NCBI GenBank assembly: GCA_945896675.1
Contig: CAMDEM010000001.1
Span: 103,836-167,835 of the forward strand
Reading direction: 5' to 3'
DNA: 64,000 nt
Source of the DNA: Cyanobium sp. NIES-981
Lineage (GTDB): Bacteria > Cyanobacteriota > Cyanobacteriia > PCC-6307 > Cyanobiaceae
A program made the translations under genes and the position numbers. How positions within the stretch are numbered: position 1 is the first letter of the stretch; each line of letters begins with the position of its first letter. This document shows positions 18,195 through 25,992 of the stretch, in pieces. A model generated the notes under the pieces. That model worked only from the letters and a program-made list of their open reading frames with translations. It made no database searches and was not told where the DNA came from.

Positions 18195-19373
18195 ATGGCC
18201 CTCCAACCAGCCGCTGGTGCCAAGGATCTCAACCCTCGGGATGTGGAGCGAAACCGCCAAATCTGCGACCAACTCGCAGCCACCTACCGGCTCTGGGGCT
18301 ACCAGGAGGTCACACCACCTTCCTTTGAACGGCTCGACACCCTGGAGGCCGGTGGGGCCATCGACGGCCGGGAGGTAGTGCGCCTCTCCAGCGATGAACC
18401 CCTCGGCCTGCGCCCCGAACTCACCGCCTCGATTGCCCGGGCGGCGAGCACGCGCATGGCCCAACGCCCGAGGCCCCTCCGTCTTTGGGCCGCAGGGCCC
18501 ACCTTTCGTACCAGCGTGGGAGATAGCGGCCGTCAACGGGTCAGTGAGCAGTTGCAAAGCGGGGTGGAGCTCCTGGGAGTGGCCTCCGCCGCTGCCGATG
18601 CCGAATTGATGCGCCTGCTTCTGGCAGCGGCTGGGGCCCTGGGCCTGCAAGGCCACCACAGGCCCACCCTGCTGGTGGGCCACCACGGTCTTCTTGCCGC
18701 TCTGCTGAACCAGATCCCTGGTGAATACCGCAGCGGTGCGCGAGCTGCCCTCACCGGCCTTGATGCCCTCGGCTTGCAGCAGCTGAAGGTCAGCGAAGCT
18801 GAGAAACTGCGCCTAAGCACCTTGATGCGCCTGCGCGGCGAACCAGCCCAGGTGCTCTACCAAATTGAACAGTGGCTAGGCCCGTTACCCCTGATCAATT
18901 CCCTCGCCGCCAGCTTGGCCAGCGTGGCCCAGGCAGCTAGTCGCCTCGGCCTGGCCGTGCAACTGGATCCAACCTTCCAACCCCACTTCGCCCTCTACGA
19001 CGGATTGGTGCTGAAGCTGGTTTGCCACGGGCCCGAGGCCCCGGTTGAACTCGCTAGCGGCGGCCGTTACGACGCCTTGGTGGGGCGTTTCTGCGCCGAC
19101 TCCAACCTTGCCGCCGGCATGGGATTTGGATTCAACGTGGAGGCAATTCGCGAGTTGCTCGATGCAGCCCTCGATCACCCGCCAACCCCCGGCCCCCTGC
19201 TGGTGGCCTACGGCCACGCCAACCACCTGCCCCAAGCCCTCGATGCCCTCGAGGAACTGCACGGGCAAGGTGTATCCGCTGAATTGCTGAGTGATCCCGT
19301 CGCCAATCAAGCCGCTGGCGAATCCCTTGCCCAGGTGCGTGGTTGTGCGGGGTTGCACTGGGTTGGTGCCTAG
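18195..19373 (+). CDS. hisZ: ATP phosphoribosyltransferase regulatory subunit
   Basis: 392 residues. A histidyl-tRNA-synthetase-like protein without the anticodon-binding end, it is the regulatory partner needed by short-form HisG for the first step of histidine synthesis. Class II synthetase-like motifs are YRLWGYQEVTPPSFE, LSSDEPLGLRPELTASIAR, RLWAAGPTFRT and LASGGRYDALVGRF. The frame is open for 24 more codons upstream, but these overlap the end of the preceding gene region, so MALQPAAGAKD is used as the start. Confidence 0.92.
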   Translation: MALQPAAGAKDLNPRDVERNRQICDQLAATYRLWGYQEVTPPSFERLDTLEAGGAIDGREVVRLSSDEPLGLRPELTASIARAASTRMAQRPRPLRLWAAGPTFRTSVGDSGRQRVSEQLQSGVELLGVASAAADAELMRLLLAAAGALGLQGHHRPTLLVGHHGLLAALLNQIPGEYRSGARAALTGLDALGLQQLKVSEAEKLRLSTLMRLRGEPAQVLYQIEQWLGPLPLINSLAASLASVAQAASRLGLAVQLDPTFQPHFALYDGLVLKLVCHGPEAPVELASGGRYDALVGRFCADSNLAAGMGFGFNVEAIRELLDAALDHPPTPGPLLVAYGHANHLPQALDALEELHGQGVSAELLSDPVANQAAGESLAQVRGCAGLHWVGA

Positions 19374-19413
19374 GATCCGAAGACTTCGTCGCCAGATTGG
19401 CGTCTTCTGAGCA

Positions 19414-19638
19414 ATGGCCCACACCATCGTGACCGACGTGTGTGAGGGCGTGGCCGACTGCGTCGATGCCTGCCCTGTGGCCTGCATCCACCCGGGTCAG
19501 GGGGCAAACATCAAGGGCACAGGCTTTTATTGGATCGATTTTGATACCTGTATCGATTGCGGTATCTGCTTGCAGGTGTGCCCCGTGGCCGGAGCCATTC
19601 TCCCCGAGGAGAAGCCCGCCCTCCAGCGGGCTAGCTGA
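19414..19638 (+). CDS. bacterial-type 4Fe-4S ferredoxin
   Basis: 74 residues. Two iron-sulfur motifs are seen: CEGVADCVDACPVAC near the N-terminus and CIDCGICLQVC near residue 48. The spacing of the first set suggests a 7Fe or 8Fe ferredoxin close to the family annotated as FdxA-like or PsaC-like in cyanobacteria. It acts as a soluble low-potential electron carrier; the partner is not evident from the neighbours (hisZ and htpG). Confidence 0.92.
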   Translation: MAHTIVTDVCEGVADCVDACPVACIHPGQGANIKGTGFYWIDFDTCIDCGICLQVCPVAGAILPEEKPALQRAS

Positions 19639-19736
19639 GGCTCTGGCTTCCTGGGAAGGGTTCGGGGAACCCCCCATCGCTGGCATTGAGTCGGGACCGT
19701 TGCCATCCGTAGGGTCGGGCCTCTGACACGACTGCC

Positions 19737-21665
19737 ATGACGGTGCTGGAACAAGGCCAGATTCAGATCCACACCGAGAACATTTTCCCGATCATCAAAA
19801 AGGCCGTTTACAGCGGCCATGAGGTTTTCCTGCGGGAATTGGTCAGCAATGGCGTCGATGCCATTAGTAAGCGGCGCATGGCCTCCATGGGCGGTGACTG
19901 CAGCGAGGGACCCGAAGCCTCCATCAGCATCAGGATCAACCGGGAAGCCAATACCCTCACCATCTCCGACAACGGCATCGGCATGACCGCTGATGAGGTC
20001 AAGCGCTACATCAACCAGGTGGCGTTCTCCAGCGCCGAAGATTTTCTCGAAAAATACAAACAGGAAAGTGACGCCATCATTGGCCACTTCGGCCTGGGCT
20101 TCTATTCAAGCTTCATGGTCGCCAAGCAGGTGGAGCTGGTCACCCTCAGCGCCAGACCCGAAAGCCAGGCCGTGCGCTGGAGCTGCGATGGATCGCCGAA
20201 TTTCAGCCTTCAGGCTGCCGACCGCAGCGAACCCGGCACCGATGTGATCCTGCACCTGATGGAGGAGGAGCTCGAGTACATCGAGCCTTCCCGCATCCGC
20301 ACCCTGATCACCACCTATTGCGACTTCATGCCGGTGGAGGTGCAGCTCGAGGGTGAAACGGTCAACAAGCGGGAGGCCCCATGGCGCAAGAGCCCCCGGG
20401 ACCTCACAGACGATGACTACATCCAGCTGTATCGCTACCTCTACCCCTTCCAGGGGGACCCCTTGCTGTGGGTGCACCTCAACACCGACTACCCCTACAA
20501 CCTCCAGGGAATCCTCTACTTCCCCAAATTGACCGGTCGGGCCGATTGGGAGAAGGGCGAAATTCGCCTCTATTGCAACCAGGTGTTTGTCAGCGACTCC
20601 ATTAAGGAAGTGGTGCCCCGCTACCTGTTGCCATTGCGGGGCGTCATCGATTCGCCCGACATCCCCCTCAATGTGAGCCGCTCGGCCCTGCAAACCGACC
20701 GGCGGGTCCGCTCGATCGGCTCGTTCGTGGCCAAGAAGGTGGGCGATCGGCTTAAGCAACTCCACCAGGAGGACCCCAAGCGCTATGCCGAGATCTGGGA
20801 ATCCCTGGCTCCCTTCATCAAGATCGGCGCCATGGAGGACGACAAATTTGCGGAGCAGGTAGCCGATCTGGTGCTGTTTGCCACCTCTGCAAACGCCCAG
20901 GAAGGCGGCGAAGCCGAGCTGGCCAACCCTGATCCGATCCCCGCAGAAGGGGGCAAGGCCTTCACCACCCTGGGGGGCTACCGCAGCCGGCTTGCCGCCG
21001 ACCACGCTTCGAGAATCCTCTACTGCACCGATGAAGCAGGCCAGGCGGGTCCCCTAGCTCTCTGGAAGGGCCAGGGCGCGGAAGTGCTGCTGGCAGACAC
21101 CTTCATCGACACTCAATTCATCCCTTGGCTGGAGATGCGCCATGGGGAGCTGAAGTTCCAACGGGTTGACGCCGAACTCGACGACTCCCTTCAAGAGAAG
21201 GAAAGCGAGATCAGCGATGCCGATGGCAAGGACGCTTCGGAAAAGGTTCGCGACCTGTTCAAAGCAGCCCTCGCCAACGACAAAATCACCATCCAGGTGC
21301 AAGCCCTCAAGGGCGACAACGCCCCTGCCGCCCTGATTTTGCTGCCTGAGCAAATGCGTCGCATCAACGACATGGGCGCCCTGATGGAGCAACGCTTACC
21401 CGGGCTTCCGGATCACCATGTGTTGTTGATCAACCGCAAACACCGCCTGGTGGAAGGGTTGCTCAAACTCAGTGCCGGATCCGTGATCACCACCTCAGCT
21501 GGATCGTCCGGTGGATCCCCGAGTCAGGAATTGGCTACGGGCCTGGGGCGCCACATCTACGAGATGGCACGCCTGGCTGTCGGTGGACTGGAGCCCAACG
21601 ATCTGGCGGGCTTCCAGCAACGCAGTTGCGACCTGATGGGTCAGCTGATGGATCGGGGGCTCTGA
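19737..21665 (+). CDS. htpG: Hsp90 molecular chaperone HtpG
   Basis: 642 residues. The N-terminal GHKL ATPase domain has ELVSNGVDAISK, SDNGIGMTADEVKRYINQVAFSSAE (in pieces) and GHFGLGFYSSFMV. The middle domain contains NVSRSALQTDRRVRSIGSF. The C-terminal dimer domain is present and the length is normal. It probably forms its own transcription unit; a stem-loop (GGGCAC/GTGCCC, 21692-21707) without a T-run follows 26 bases after the stop. Confidence 0.97.
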   Translation: MTVLEQGQIQIHTENIFPIIKKAVYSGHEVFLRELVSNGVDAISKRRMASMGGDCSEGPEASISIRINREANTLTISDNGIGMTADEVKRYINQVAFSSAEDFLEKYKQESDAIIGHFGLGFYSSFMVAKQVELVTLSARPESQAVRWSCDGSPNFSLQAADRSEPGTDVILHLMEEELEYIEPSRIRTLITTYCDFMPVEVQLEGETVNKREAPWRKSPRDLTDDDYIQLYRYLYPFQGDPLLWVHLNTDYPYNLQGILYFPKLTGRADWEKGEIRLYCNQVFVSDSIKEVVPRYLLPLRGVIDSPDIPLNVSRSALQTDRRVRSIGSFVAKKVGDRLKQLHQEDPKRYAEIWESLAPFIKIGAMEDDKFAEQVADLVLFATSANAQEGGEAELANPDPIPAEGGKAFTTLGGYRSRLAADHASRILYCTDEAGQAGPLALWKGQGAEVLLADTFIDTQFIPWLEMRHGELKFQRVDAELDDSLQEKESEISDADGKDASEKVRDLFKAALANDKITIQVQALKGDNAPAALILLPEQMRRINDMGALMEQRLPGLPDHHVLLINRKHRLVEGLLKLSAGSVITTSAGSSGGSPSQELATGLGRHIYEMARLAVGGLEPNDLAGFQQRSCDLMGQLMDRGL

Positions 21666-21742
21666 GCCTCCAAGTTCCAGTTTCCAGCCCCGGGCACGAG
21701 CGTGCCCAAACCTCCTGCCCCGGTGGGGGTCTGACCCTTTGG

Positions 21743-21748
21743 TAAGAT
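21743..21748 (+). promoter_or_regulatory. possible -10 element for rpmB
   Basis: TAAGAT preceded by TGG, an extended -10-like hexamer, lies 67 bases upstream of the rpmB start in the 149-base gap after htpG. No good -35 hexamer is visible at the usual spacing. Confidence 0.3.
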
Positions 21749-21814
21749 CTTCATCGGGGCTTAGCCCAAAGTCACTTGGGTTCCAGCCCAAATTCATCGA
21801 AAAGGTTGATTGTC

Positions 21815-22051
21815 ATGTCACGGGTTTGTCAGCTCACCGGCAAGCGCGCCAACAACGGCATGGCTGTTAGCCACTCCCACGTGCGCACCAAGAAACTCCA
21901 GCAGGTGAACCTGCAGGAGCGCCGCCTCTGGTGGGCCGAAGGCAAGCGTTTCATCAAGATCCGTGTCTCGACCAAAGCCCTCAAGACCATCTTGAAAAAG
22001 GGCTTAGGCGCCTATGCCAAAGAATTGGGCATCAACCTCGCCAAGATCTGA
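21815..22051 (+). CDS. rpmB: 50S ribosomal protein L28
   Basis: 78 residues, starting [22 protein letters not shown], split here as CQLTGKR and [15 protein letters not shown], the standard L28 signature. The C-terminal [19 protein letters not shown] helix is normal. The ATG at 21815 is chosen over an upstream in-frame start because the mature protein begins at this Met throughout the family. The next gene starts 7 bases after its stop. Confidence 0.97.
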   Translation: MSRVCQLTGKRANNGMAVSHSHVRTKKLQQVNLQERRLWWAEGKRFIKIRVSTKALKTILKKGLGAYAKELGINLAKI

Positions 22052-22058
22052 GCCTTCC

Positions 22059-22667
22059 ATGCAGCGTCGCGCCCTATTCAGCGCAGCTCTTCAGGCCGTT
22101 CGCAACTCAAGTTCGTTCCTTGCCATGGGCATCGGTCTATCTAGCCTGTTGGCCAAAAGCCAGCAGGCTTTTGCTTTGGGCGGCACCCTGCCTGAACTGA
22201 ATATCCCAGCGCCCGATTTCAACCTGGCTGGTGTGACACCAAGCAGGCCTGGGAAAACCAGCGAGGCCGTAGAGACCCAACGCCAACTGGCCGATTTTTC
22301 CAGGCAATGGCTGGTTCTTTACTTTTACCCAAGGGATTTTACCGAAGGCTGCACCATCGAAGCCCGGGGGTTCCAACAGGATTTAGGCCTGTTCCACAAG
22401 GCTGGCGCTGAGGTGGTGGGCATTAGTGCCGACAGTCCCGATTCCCACGCCGAGTTCTGCGGTAGCGAAGGCCTGGCCTACCCGCTGCTCTCCGATCCCG
22501 GTGGCAGCGTGAGCAAGAGCTATGGCAGTTGGATCGCGCCCTTTTCCCAACGCCACACCTTTGTGATCGACCCCGACGGAATTCTGCGGGCCCGCTTTGT
22601 AGCCGTGAGGCCCAGTGGCCACAGCCATGAGGTGTTGGACACCTTGAAGAGCCTCCAGGCCGCATAA
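22059..22667 (+). CDS. peroxiredoxin Q / BCP-type thiol peroxidase with signal peptide
   Basis: 202 residues. An N-terminal RR and hydrophobic stretch ending near AFALGG suggests export to the thylakoid lumen or periplasm. The thioredoxin-fold core has FYPRDFTEGCTIEARGF; the peroxidatic Cys is in EGCTIEA. The resolving Cys normally five residues later is an Arg here, and another Cys occurs in SHAEFCGSE. It should reduce hydrogen peroxide or alkyl peroxides. It follows rpmB by 7 bases. Confidence 0.9.
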   Translation: MQRRALFSAALQAVRNSSSFLAMGIGLSSLLAKSQQAFALGGTLPELNIPAPDFNLAGVTPSRPGKTSEAVETQRQLADFSRQWLVLYFYPRDFTEGCTIEARGFQQDLGLFHKAGAEVVGISADSPDSHAEFCGSEGLAYPLLSDPGGSVSKSYGSWIAPFSQRHTFVIDPDGILRARFVAVRPSGHSHEVLDTLKSLQAA

Positions 22668-22691
22668 GCTGCAAAACCCAGATCGCCGTTG

Positions 22692-23570
22692 ATGCCGAGC
22701 CGCCGCTCCCTGCTCAAAACCATCCCCCTGGCCCTGGTTGCAGGCTTGATCACAGGCAGCGCCGCAGGCTGGATACCGAAGGTCCAAGCCAACCCAAGCT
22801 CGCAGTCCAAAACAGGGGCCCACATCCTGGTGACGGCAGATACGGGCAGCGGCAATGCTGAGCAATTCGCTAATGGCAAACAAATGGACGCCATTCACCG
22901 GCAACGGCCGGTGGATTTTGTGATTCTTGGCGGCGACAACATCTACCCCAATGGCAATTTGGCCGAGGTGGAGGCGAAATTCACCAAGCCCTACGCCGCG
23001 CTCCTGCAGGCGGGTGTGCCCTTTCATGCGGTGCTTGGCAACCACGACATCCGAACGGGCAACGGCGAACCGCAAATTGCCTACAAGCCCTTTGGCATGA
23101 AGGGCCGCTGGTACACGATCCGCCAGGGTCCCGTCGAATTTTTCATGCTGGATACCAACATGAAAGCTCCGTGGCAAGTTCAGATGCCCTGGCTGAAAAA
23201 GGCCTTGGCAGCAAGCACGGCTTCCTGGAAAGTGGTGGTGGGTCACCATCCCATCTATTCAGCTGGCGTGTATGGCGATGATCCCAACGCCATTGCCCGT
23301 TTAACCCCCGTGTTTGCAAAATATGGGGTGCAGCTTTACATCAATGGCCACGAGCACAATTACGAGCGCACCCAATCCATCAATGGCACCACCTATCTGA
23401 TCACCGGAGGCGGTGGGGCTTACCTTCGCCCCATCCTCGCCAACGGCCGCAGCGTCAAGGTGTCGAGCAGTTACAGCTTTGTTGAGTTGAGCGTCACCGA
23501 CAAAACCCTGCGCATCAACGCCTGGACCAACAAGGGCCAATCCCTGGATCAGGCAGTTTTGACCCGCTGA
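22692..23570 (+). CDS. Tat-exported metallophosphoesterase (purple acid phosphatase-like)
   Basis: 292 residues. The N-terminus SRRSLLKTIPLALVAGL is a twin-arginine signal, so it folds before export. The dinuclear metal site is spelled by TADTGSGN, GGDNIYPNG, GNHD, VVGHHPIYS and NGHEHNYER, the order of purple-acid-phosphatase-like enzymes. It probably releases phosphate from external or periplasmic esters; this is inference from the family. The ATG at 22692 is used rather than the TTG one codon before. Confidence 0.9.
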   Translation: MPSRRSLLKTIPLALVAGLITGSAAGWIPKVQANPSSQSKTGAHILVTADTGSGNAEQFANGKQMDAIHRQRPVDFVILGGDNIYPNGNLAEVEAKFTKPYAALLQAGVPFHAVLGNHDIRTGNGEPQIAYKPFGMKGRWYTIRQGPVEFFMLDTNMKAPWQVQMPWLKKALAASTASWKVVVGHHPIYSAGVYGDDPNAIARLTPVFAKYGVQLYINGHEHNYERTQSINGTTYLITGGGGAYLRPILANGRSVKVSSSYSFVELSVTDKTLRINAWTNKGQSLDQAVLTR

Positions 23571-23592
23571 TCAGGCCGCACCTGGGTCCATC

Positions 23593-24672
23593 TCACCAGA
23601 GCCCTTCAAAAATGCTTTGGTGCTGTTGGGCCTGGCCATGCAAGGCCTGGATTAGGGCCGTGGCCGGGGGCTGGTCCAAACACGATCTCCAGCTCTCCAG
23701 AAGGGTCTTGGCCTCCACCGGAACATCCAACCCCTGGCAGGGGCAGCCGATTGACTTGGCTGCGGCGGCAACCTTGGGGTCATAGCTCAAGGCGACCGTG
23801 GGGCTGCCTGAGAGGGCCGCCAAAATCAAGCCGTGGAGTCGCATGGCCAGAACCAGGCCAGCAGAAGTGAACACAGCCATCGCTTCGCGGGGATGGGCTG
23901 GCACCACCTCCCGACTTCTGCGTTCGAGTTCCGGGCTGAGGAGTCCCTCGCTGCGCAATTTCCCCAGCAATCCCCGATCCTGTTCCCCATGGAAGGCCAG
24001 CCAGATCACCTCCCGGTTTTCCTCCACCGCCAGGGATGACAGGGCTTCCAGGTAGGGGGACCAGGTCTGGTCATCGAGGTGATGGGTGGGCCGGAAACAC
24101 ACCACCAGCGGGCCTTGCTTGCCGCGCCATTGCTGGGGTGCCAGGGCCCAGACGGGATCCGGGGCCACCACCCCCCCTCGTCCCCATTGGGCGGCAAGGG
24201 ATGCGGAAGCCTGATCCCGCCAGCTGATGGCAGTGGCGAAGGGCAACAGAGCGCGCACCAGGAGCCGACTGCGTCTGCGGCGCAGGGGGCCCAGCCCCTG
24301 GCCCCAAAGCAGCACGTGCTTGCCCTGGAGCTTGGCGGCCGTGATCAGCGCTCCGTAATAGAGAAGGCTGCGAAAACTGGTGGCGTCCTGAAGCAGGCTG
24401 CCGCCACCCAAGACCAGGGCATCCATGCTTCTCAAGGCATTCAACACCTGGCGGAGCGAGCGCCGGGGCACCGTTGCGACCCCAAATCGTTCGTGTACCT
24501 GGCGTTCGTCGAAGGCCGTCACGGTGGGAATTATCCCAGCCGGCAACTGGCCCAAGGCCACCTGCAAGAGGGCGTCATCGCCGAGATTGTGCTCTCCGTA
24601 GTAACCACAGAGCAAAACGCGCTTGGCGATTGGCTGGGGCAAGGCAAGACAATAAAGCGTGCCACAAAGCAT
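23593..24672 (-). CDS. csaB: polysaccharide pyruvyl transferase CsaB
   Basis: 359 residues. The family adds ketal pyruvate to cell-wall polysaccharide, creating the anchor for S-layer SLH domains. The fold resembles glycosyltransferases; signatures are VLLCGYYGEHNLGDDALLQ near residue 18, LVLGGGSLLQDATS and MRLHGLILAALSGSPTVALSYDPKV. The first 15 residues before the core are weakly supported, so the true start may be slightly internal. It is read 13 bases after the HicB-like ORF on the same strand. Confidence 0.9.
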   Translation of the reverse strand: MLCGTLYCLALPQPIAKRVLLCGYYGEHNLGDDALLQVALGQLPAGIIPTVTAFDERQVHERFGVATVPRRSLRQVLNALRSMDALVLGGGSLLQDATSFRSLLYYGALITAAKLQGKHVLLWGQGLGPLRRRRSRLLVRALLPFATAISWRDQASASLAAQWGRGGVVAPDPVWALAPQQWRGKQGPLVVCFRPTHHLDDQTWSPYLEALSSLAVEENREVIWLAFHGEQDRGLLGKLRSEGLLSPELERRSREVVPAHPREAMAVFTSAGLVLAMRLHGLILAALSGSPTVALSYDPKVAAAAKSIGCPCQGLDVPVEAKTLLESWRSCLDQPPATALIQALHGQAQQHQSIFEGLW

Positions 24673-24685
24673 CGCATTGCTGCGA

Positions 24686-24880
24686 TCACCGGGTCGCCGG
24701 ATGCCTAAAGCGCACGCGGTATGTGGTGTGGGCTGGGCCGAGATGCTGAATCAGGGCATCACGGGCTTCTTCATGGAGCTCCTCCAGATTGCTGGCCACA
24801 ATCCGAAGCTTCCGTTCGACCGCCTTTGCCTCAATCCCCTGGGGATGGCAGGGCGCCACATCAAAAATAATCTCGCGCAT
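24686..24880 (-). CDS. small HicB/UPF0150-like protein
   Basis: 64 residues. The pattern MREIIFDVAP, then a beta strand with KAVERKLRIVAS and the helix NLEELHEEARDALIQHL, matches the partial RNase H fold of HicB-like antitoxins and UPF0150 proteins. No HicA toxin frame is visible on either side, so it is an orphan. It reads directly into csaB. It could act as a small regulator; no DNA-binding domain is attached. Confidence 0.65.
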   Translation of the reverse strand: MREIIFDVAPCHPQGIEAKAVERKLRIVASNLEELHEEARDALIQHLGPAHTTYRVRFRHPATR

Positions 24881-25011
24881 ATCTGGGTGACAGCGTCTTC
24901 AGCTTGATGGGCTTTTGGAGCCATGAAGGGGCTGGATCCATACGGAGAACCGGCGCTTGAGGGTCGGTTCTGGCATCTGCCTACCATTGCAATTCCATTG
25001 GGCCCTAGCCG

Positions 25012-25314
25012 TTGCACGCCCTCTCGCTGCCGACCTGGTGGATCCATGTGGCCTCAGTACTGGAGTGGGCGGCGGCCATGCTGGCTGTCCAGCGCTACGG
25101 CCAACTCAGGCGCGAGCCAGCTTGGCGATGGCTCGCCCTAGCCATGGTGCCTGCCCTGGGCAGTGCCATGGCCGCCTGCACCTGGCATTTGTTCGACAAC
25201 ACCGCCGACCTCCAGGGCCTCGTGGTCTTTCAGGCTGGCCTCACCGCCTTGGGCAATGGAGCCTTGGCCCTGGCCACCTGGAACCTCTTACGCCTCCAGC
25301 GGGGTCTTTCTTGA
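25012..25314 (+). CDS. DUF2499 membrane protein
   Basis: 100 residues. It opens SLPTWWIHVASVLEWAAAM, the hallmark of DUF2499, a family shared by cyanobacteria and plant chloroplasts. Three hydrophobic segments are visible. It lies 24 bases upstream of a DUF3593 gene and shortly before psaK. The function is unknown to me; restriction to oxygenic phototrophs points to the photosynthetic membrane. The gap before it (24881-25011) holds nothing recognisable. Confidence 0.85.
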   Translation: MHALSLPTWWIHVASVLEWAAAMLAVQRYGQLRREPAWRWLALAMVPALGSAMAACTWHLFDNTADLQGLVVFQAGLTALGNGALALATWNLLRLQRGLS

Positions 25315-25338
25315 GAGGTCGACCGTGAGAGGGTTCCC

Positions 25339-25656
25339 GTGAGTGGCCTGTTGGGTTGGTTCGCGGGGGTGGATCCCAGCCCCCTGTTTGTGTTGTCGCT
25401 CATCCCCTATCTGGCTTTTCTGTGGTGGGCCAGGCAGGTCAAGGCCTTCCCCCGGCTAGCCCTACGCGGATTTGAACTCACCCTGCTGTTTGTGGCCGTC
25501 ACGATTGTGGCTGCGGTAATTGCACAGCTGCATTTCGGCAAACAACTGGCCGATGTGGATCCCCTCCACGGCGGGGCCGAATCATTCCTGACCCTCTCCA
25601 ACCTTTTGGTGGTGCTCGGCTTTTCTGCCATGGCAGGCAAGCAAAACAACCAATGA
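25339..25656 (+). CDS. DUF3593 membrane protein
   Basis: 105 residues from a GTG start. Three hydrophobic stretches are seen, with FVLSLIPYLAFLWWARQVK, FELTLLFVAVTIVAAV and a C-terminal LTLSNLLVVLGFSAM, as in DUF3593, another family limited to cyanobacteria and plastid-bearing plants. It follows the DUF2499 gene closely and precedes psaK, so the three are likely co-expressed. The function is unknown. Confidence 0.85.
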   Translation: MSGLLGWFAGVDPSPLFVLSLIPYLAFLWWARQVKAFPRLALRGFELTLLFVAVTIVAAVIAQLHFGKQLADVDPLHGGAESFLTLSNLLVVLGFSAMAGKQNNQ

Positions 25657-25723
25657 ACAAGTCTTACGGGGAGAAGCCAGATGCCCAAAGGCCCCGGAGA
25701 ATGGATTGTCAGGTTTCTGCTCC

Positions 25724-25981
25724 ATGATCGCTCCGCTTTTGGCCTTGGCCCCTGCTTCCATTGCCTGGTCACCGAAGGTGGCCCTGGTGATGATTGTCTG
25801 CAACGTGATCGCCATTGCCATTGGCAAGGCCACCATCAAGCATCAAAACGTTGGGCTGAAACTGCCCATTAGCGGCATGTTTGGCGGCATGAGCCACGGC
25901 GCCATGCTGGGCAGCCTCAGCCTCGGCCACATGATTGGCATGGGTGCCATCTTGGGCCTGGCAACCCGGGGCGTGGTCTGA
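25724..25981 (+). CDS. psaK: photosystem I subunit PsaK
   Basis: 85 residues. PsaK is a small two-helix subunit at the edge of photosystem I. Matches are APASIAWSPKVALVMIVCN, IAIAIGKATIK and the second helix GHMIGMGAILGLATRG. The ATG at 25724 is taken as the start; the frame remains open 6 codons upstream to a TTG. It ends 11 bases before the convergent flavoprotein gene. Confidence 0.93.
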   Translation: MIAPLLALAPASIAWSPKVALVMIVCNVIAIAIGKATIKHQNVGLKLPISGMFGGMSHGAMLGSLSLGHMIGMGAILGLATRGVV

Positions 25982-25992
25982 GTCCAAGCCGT

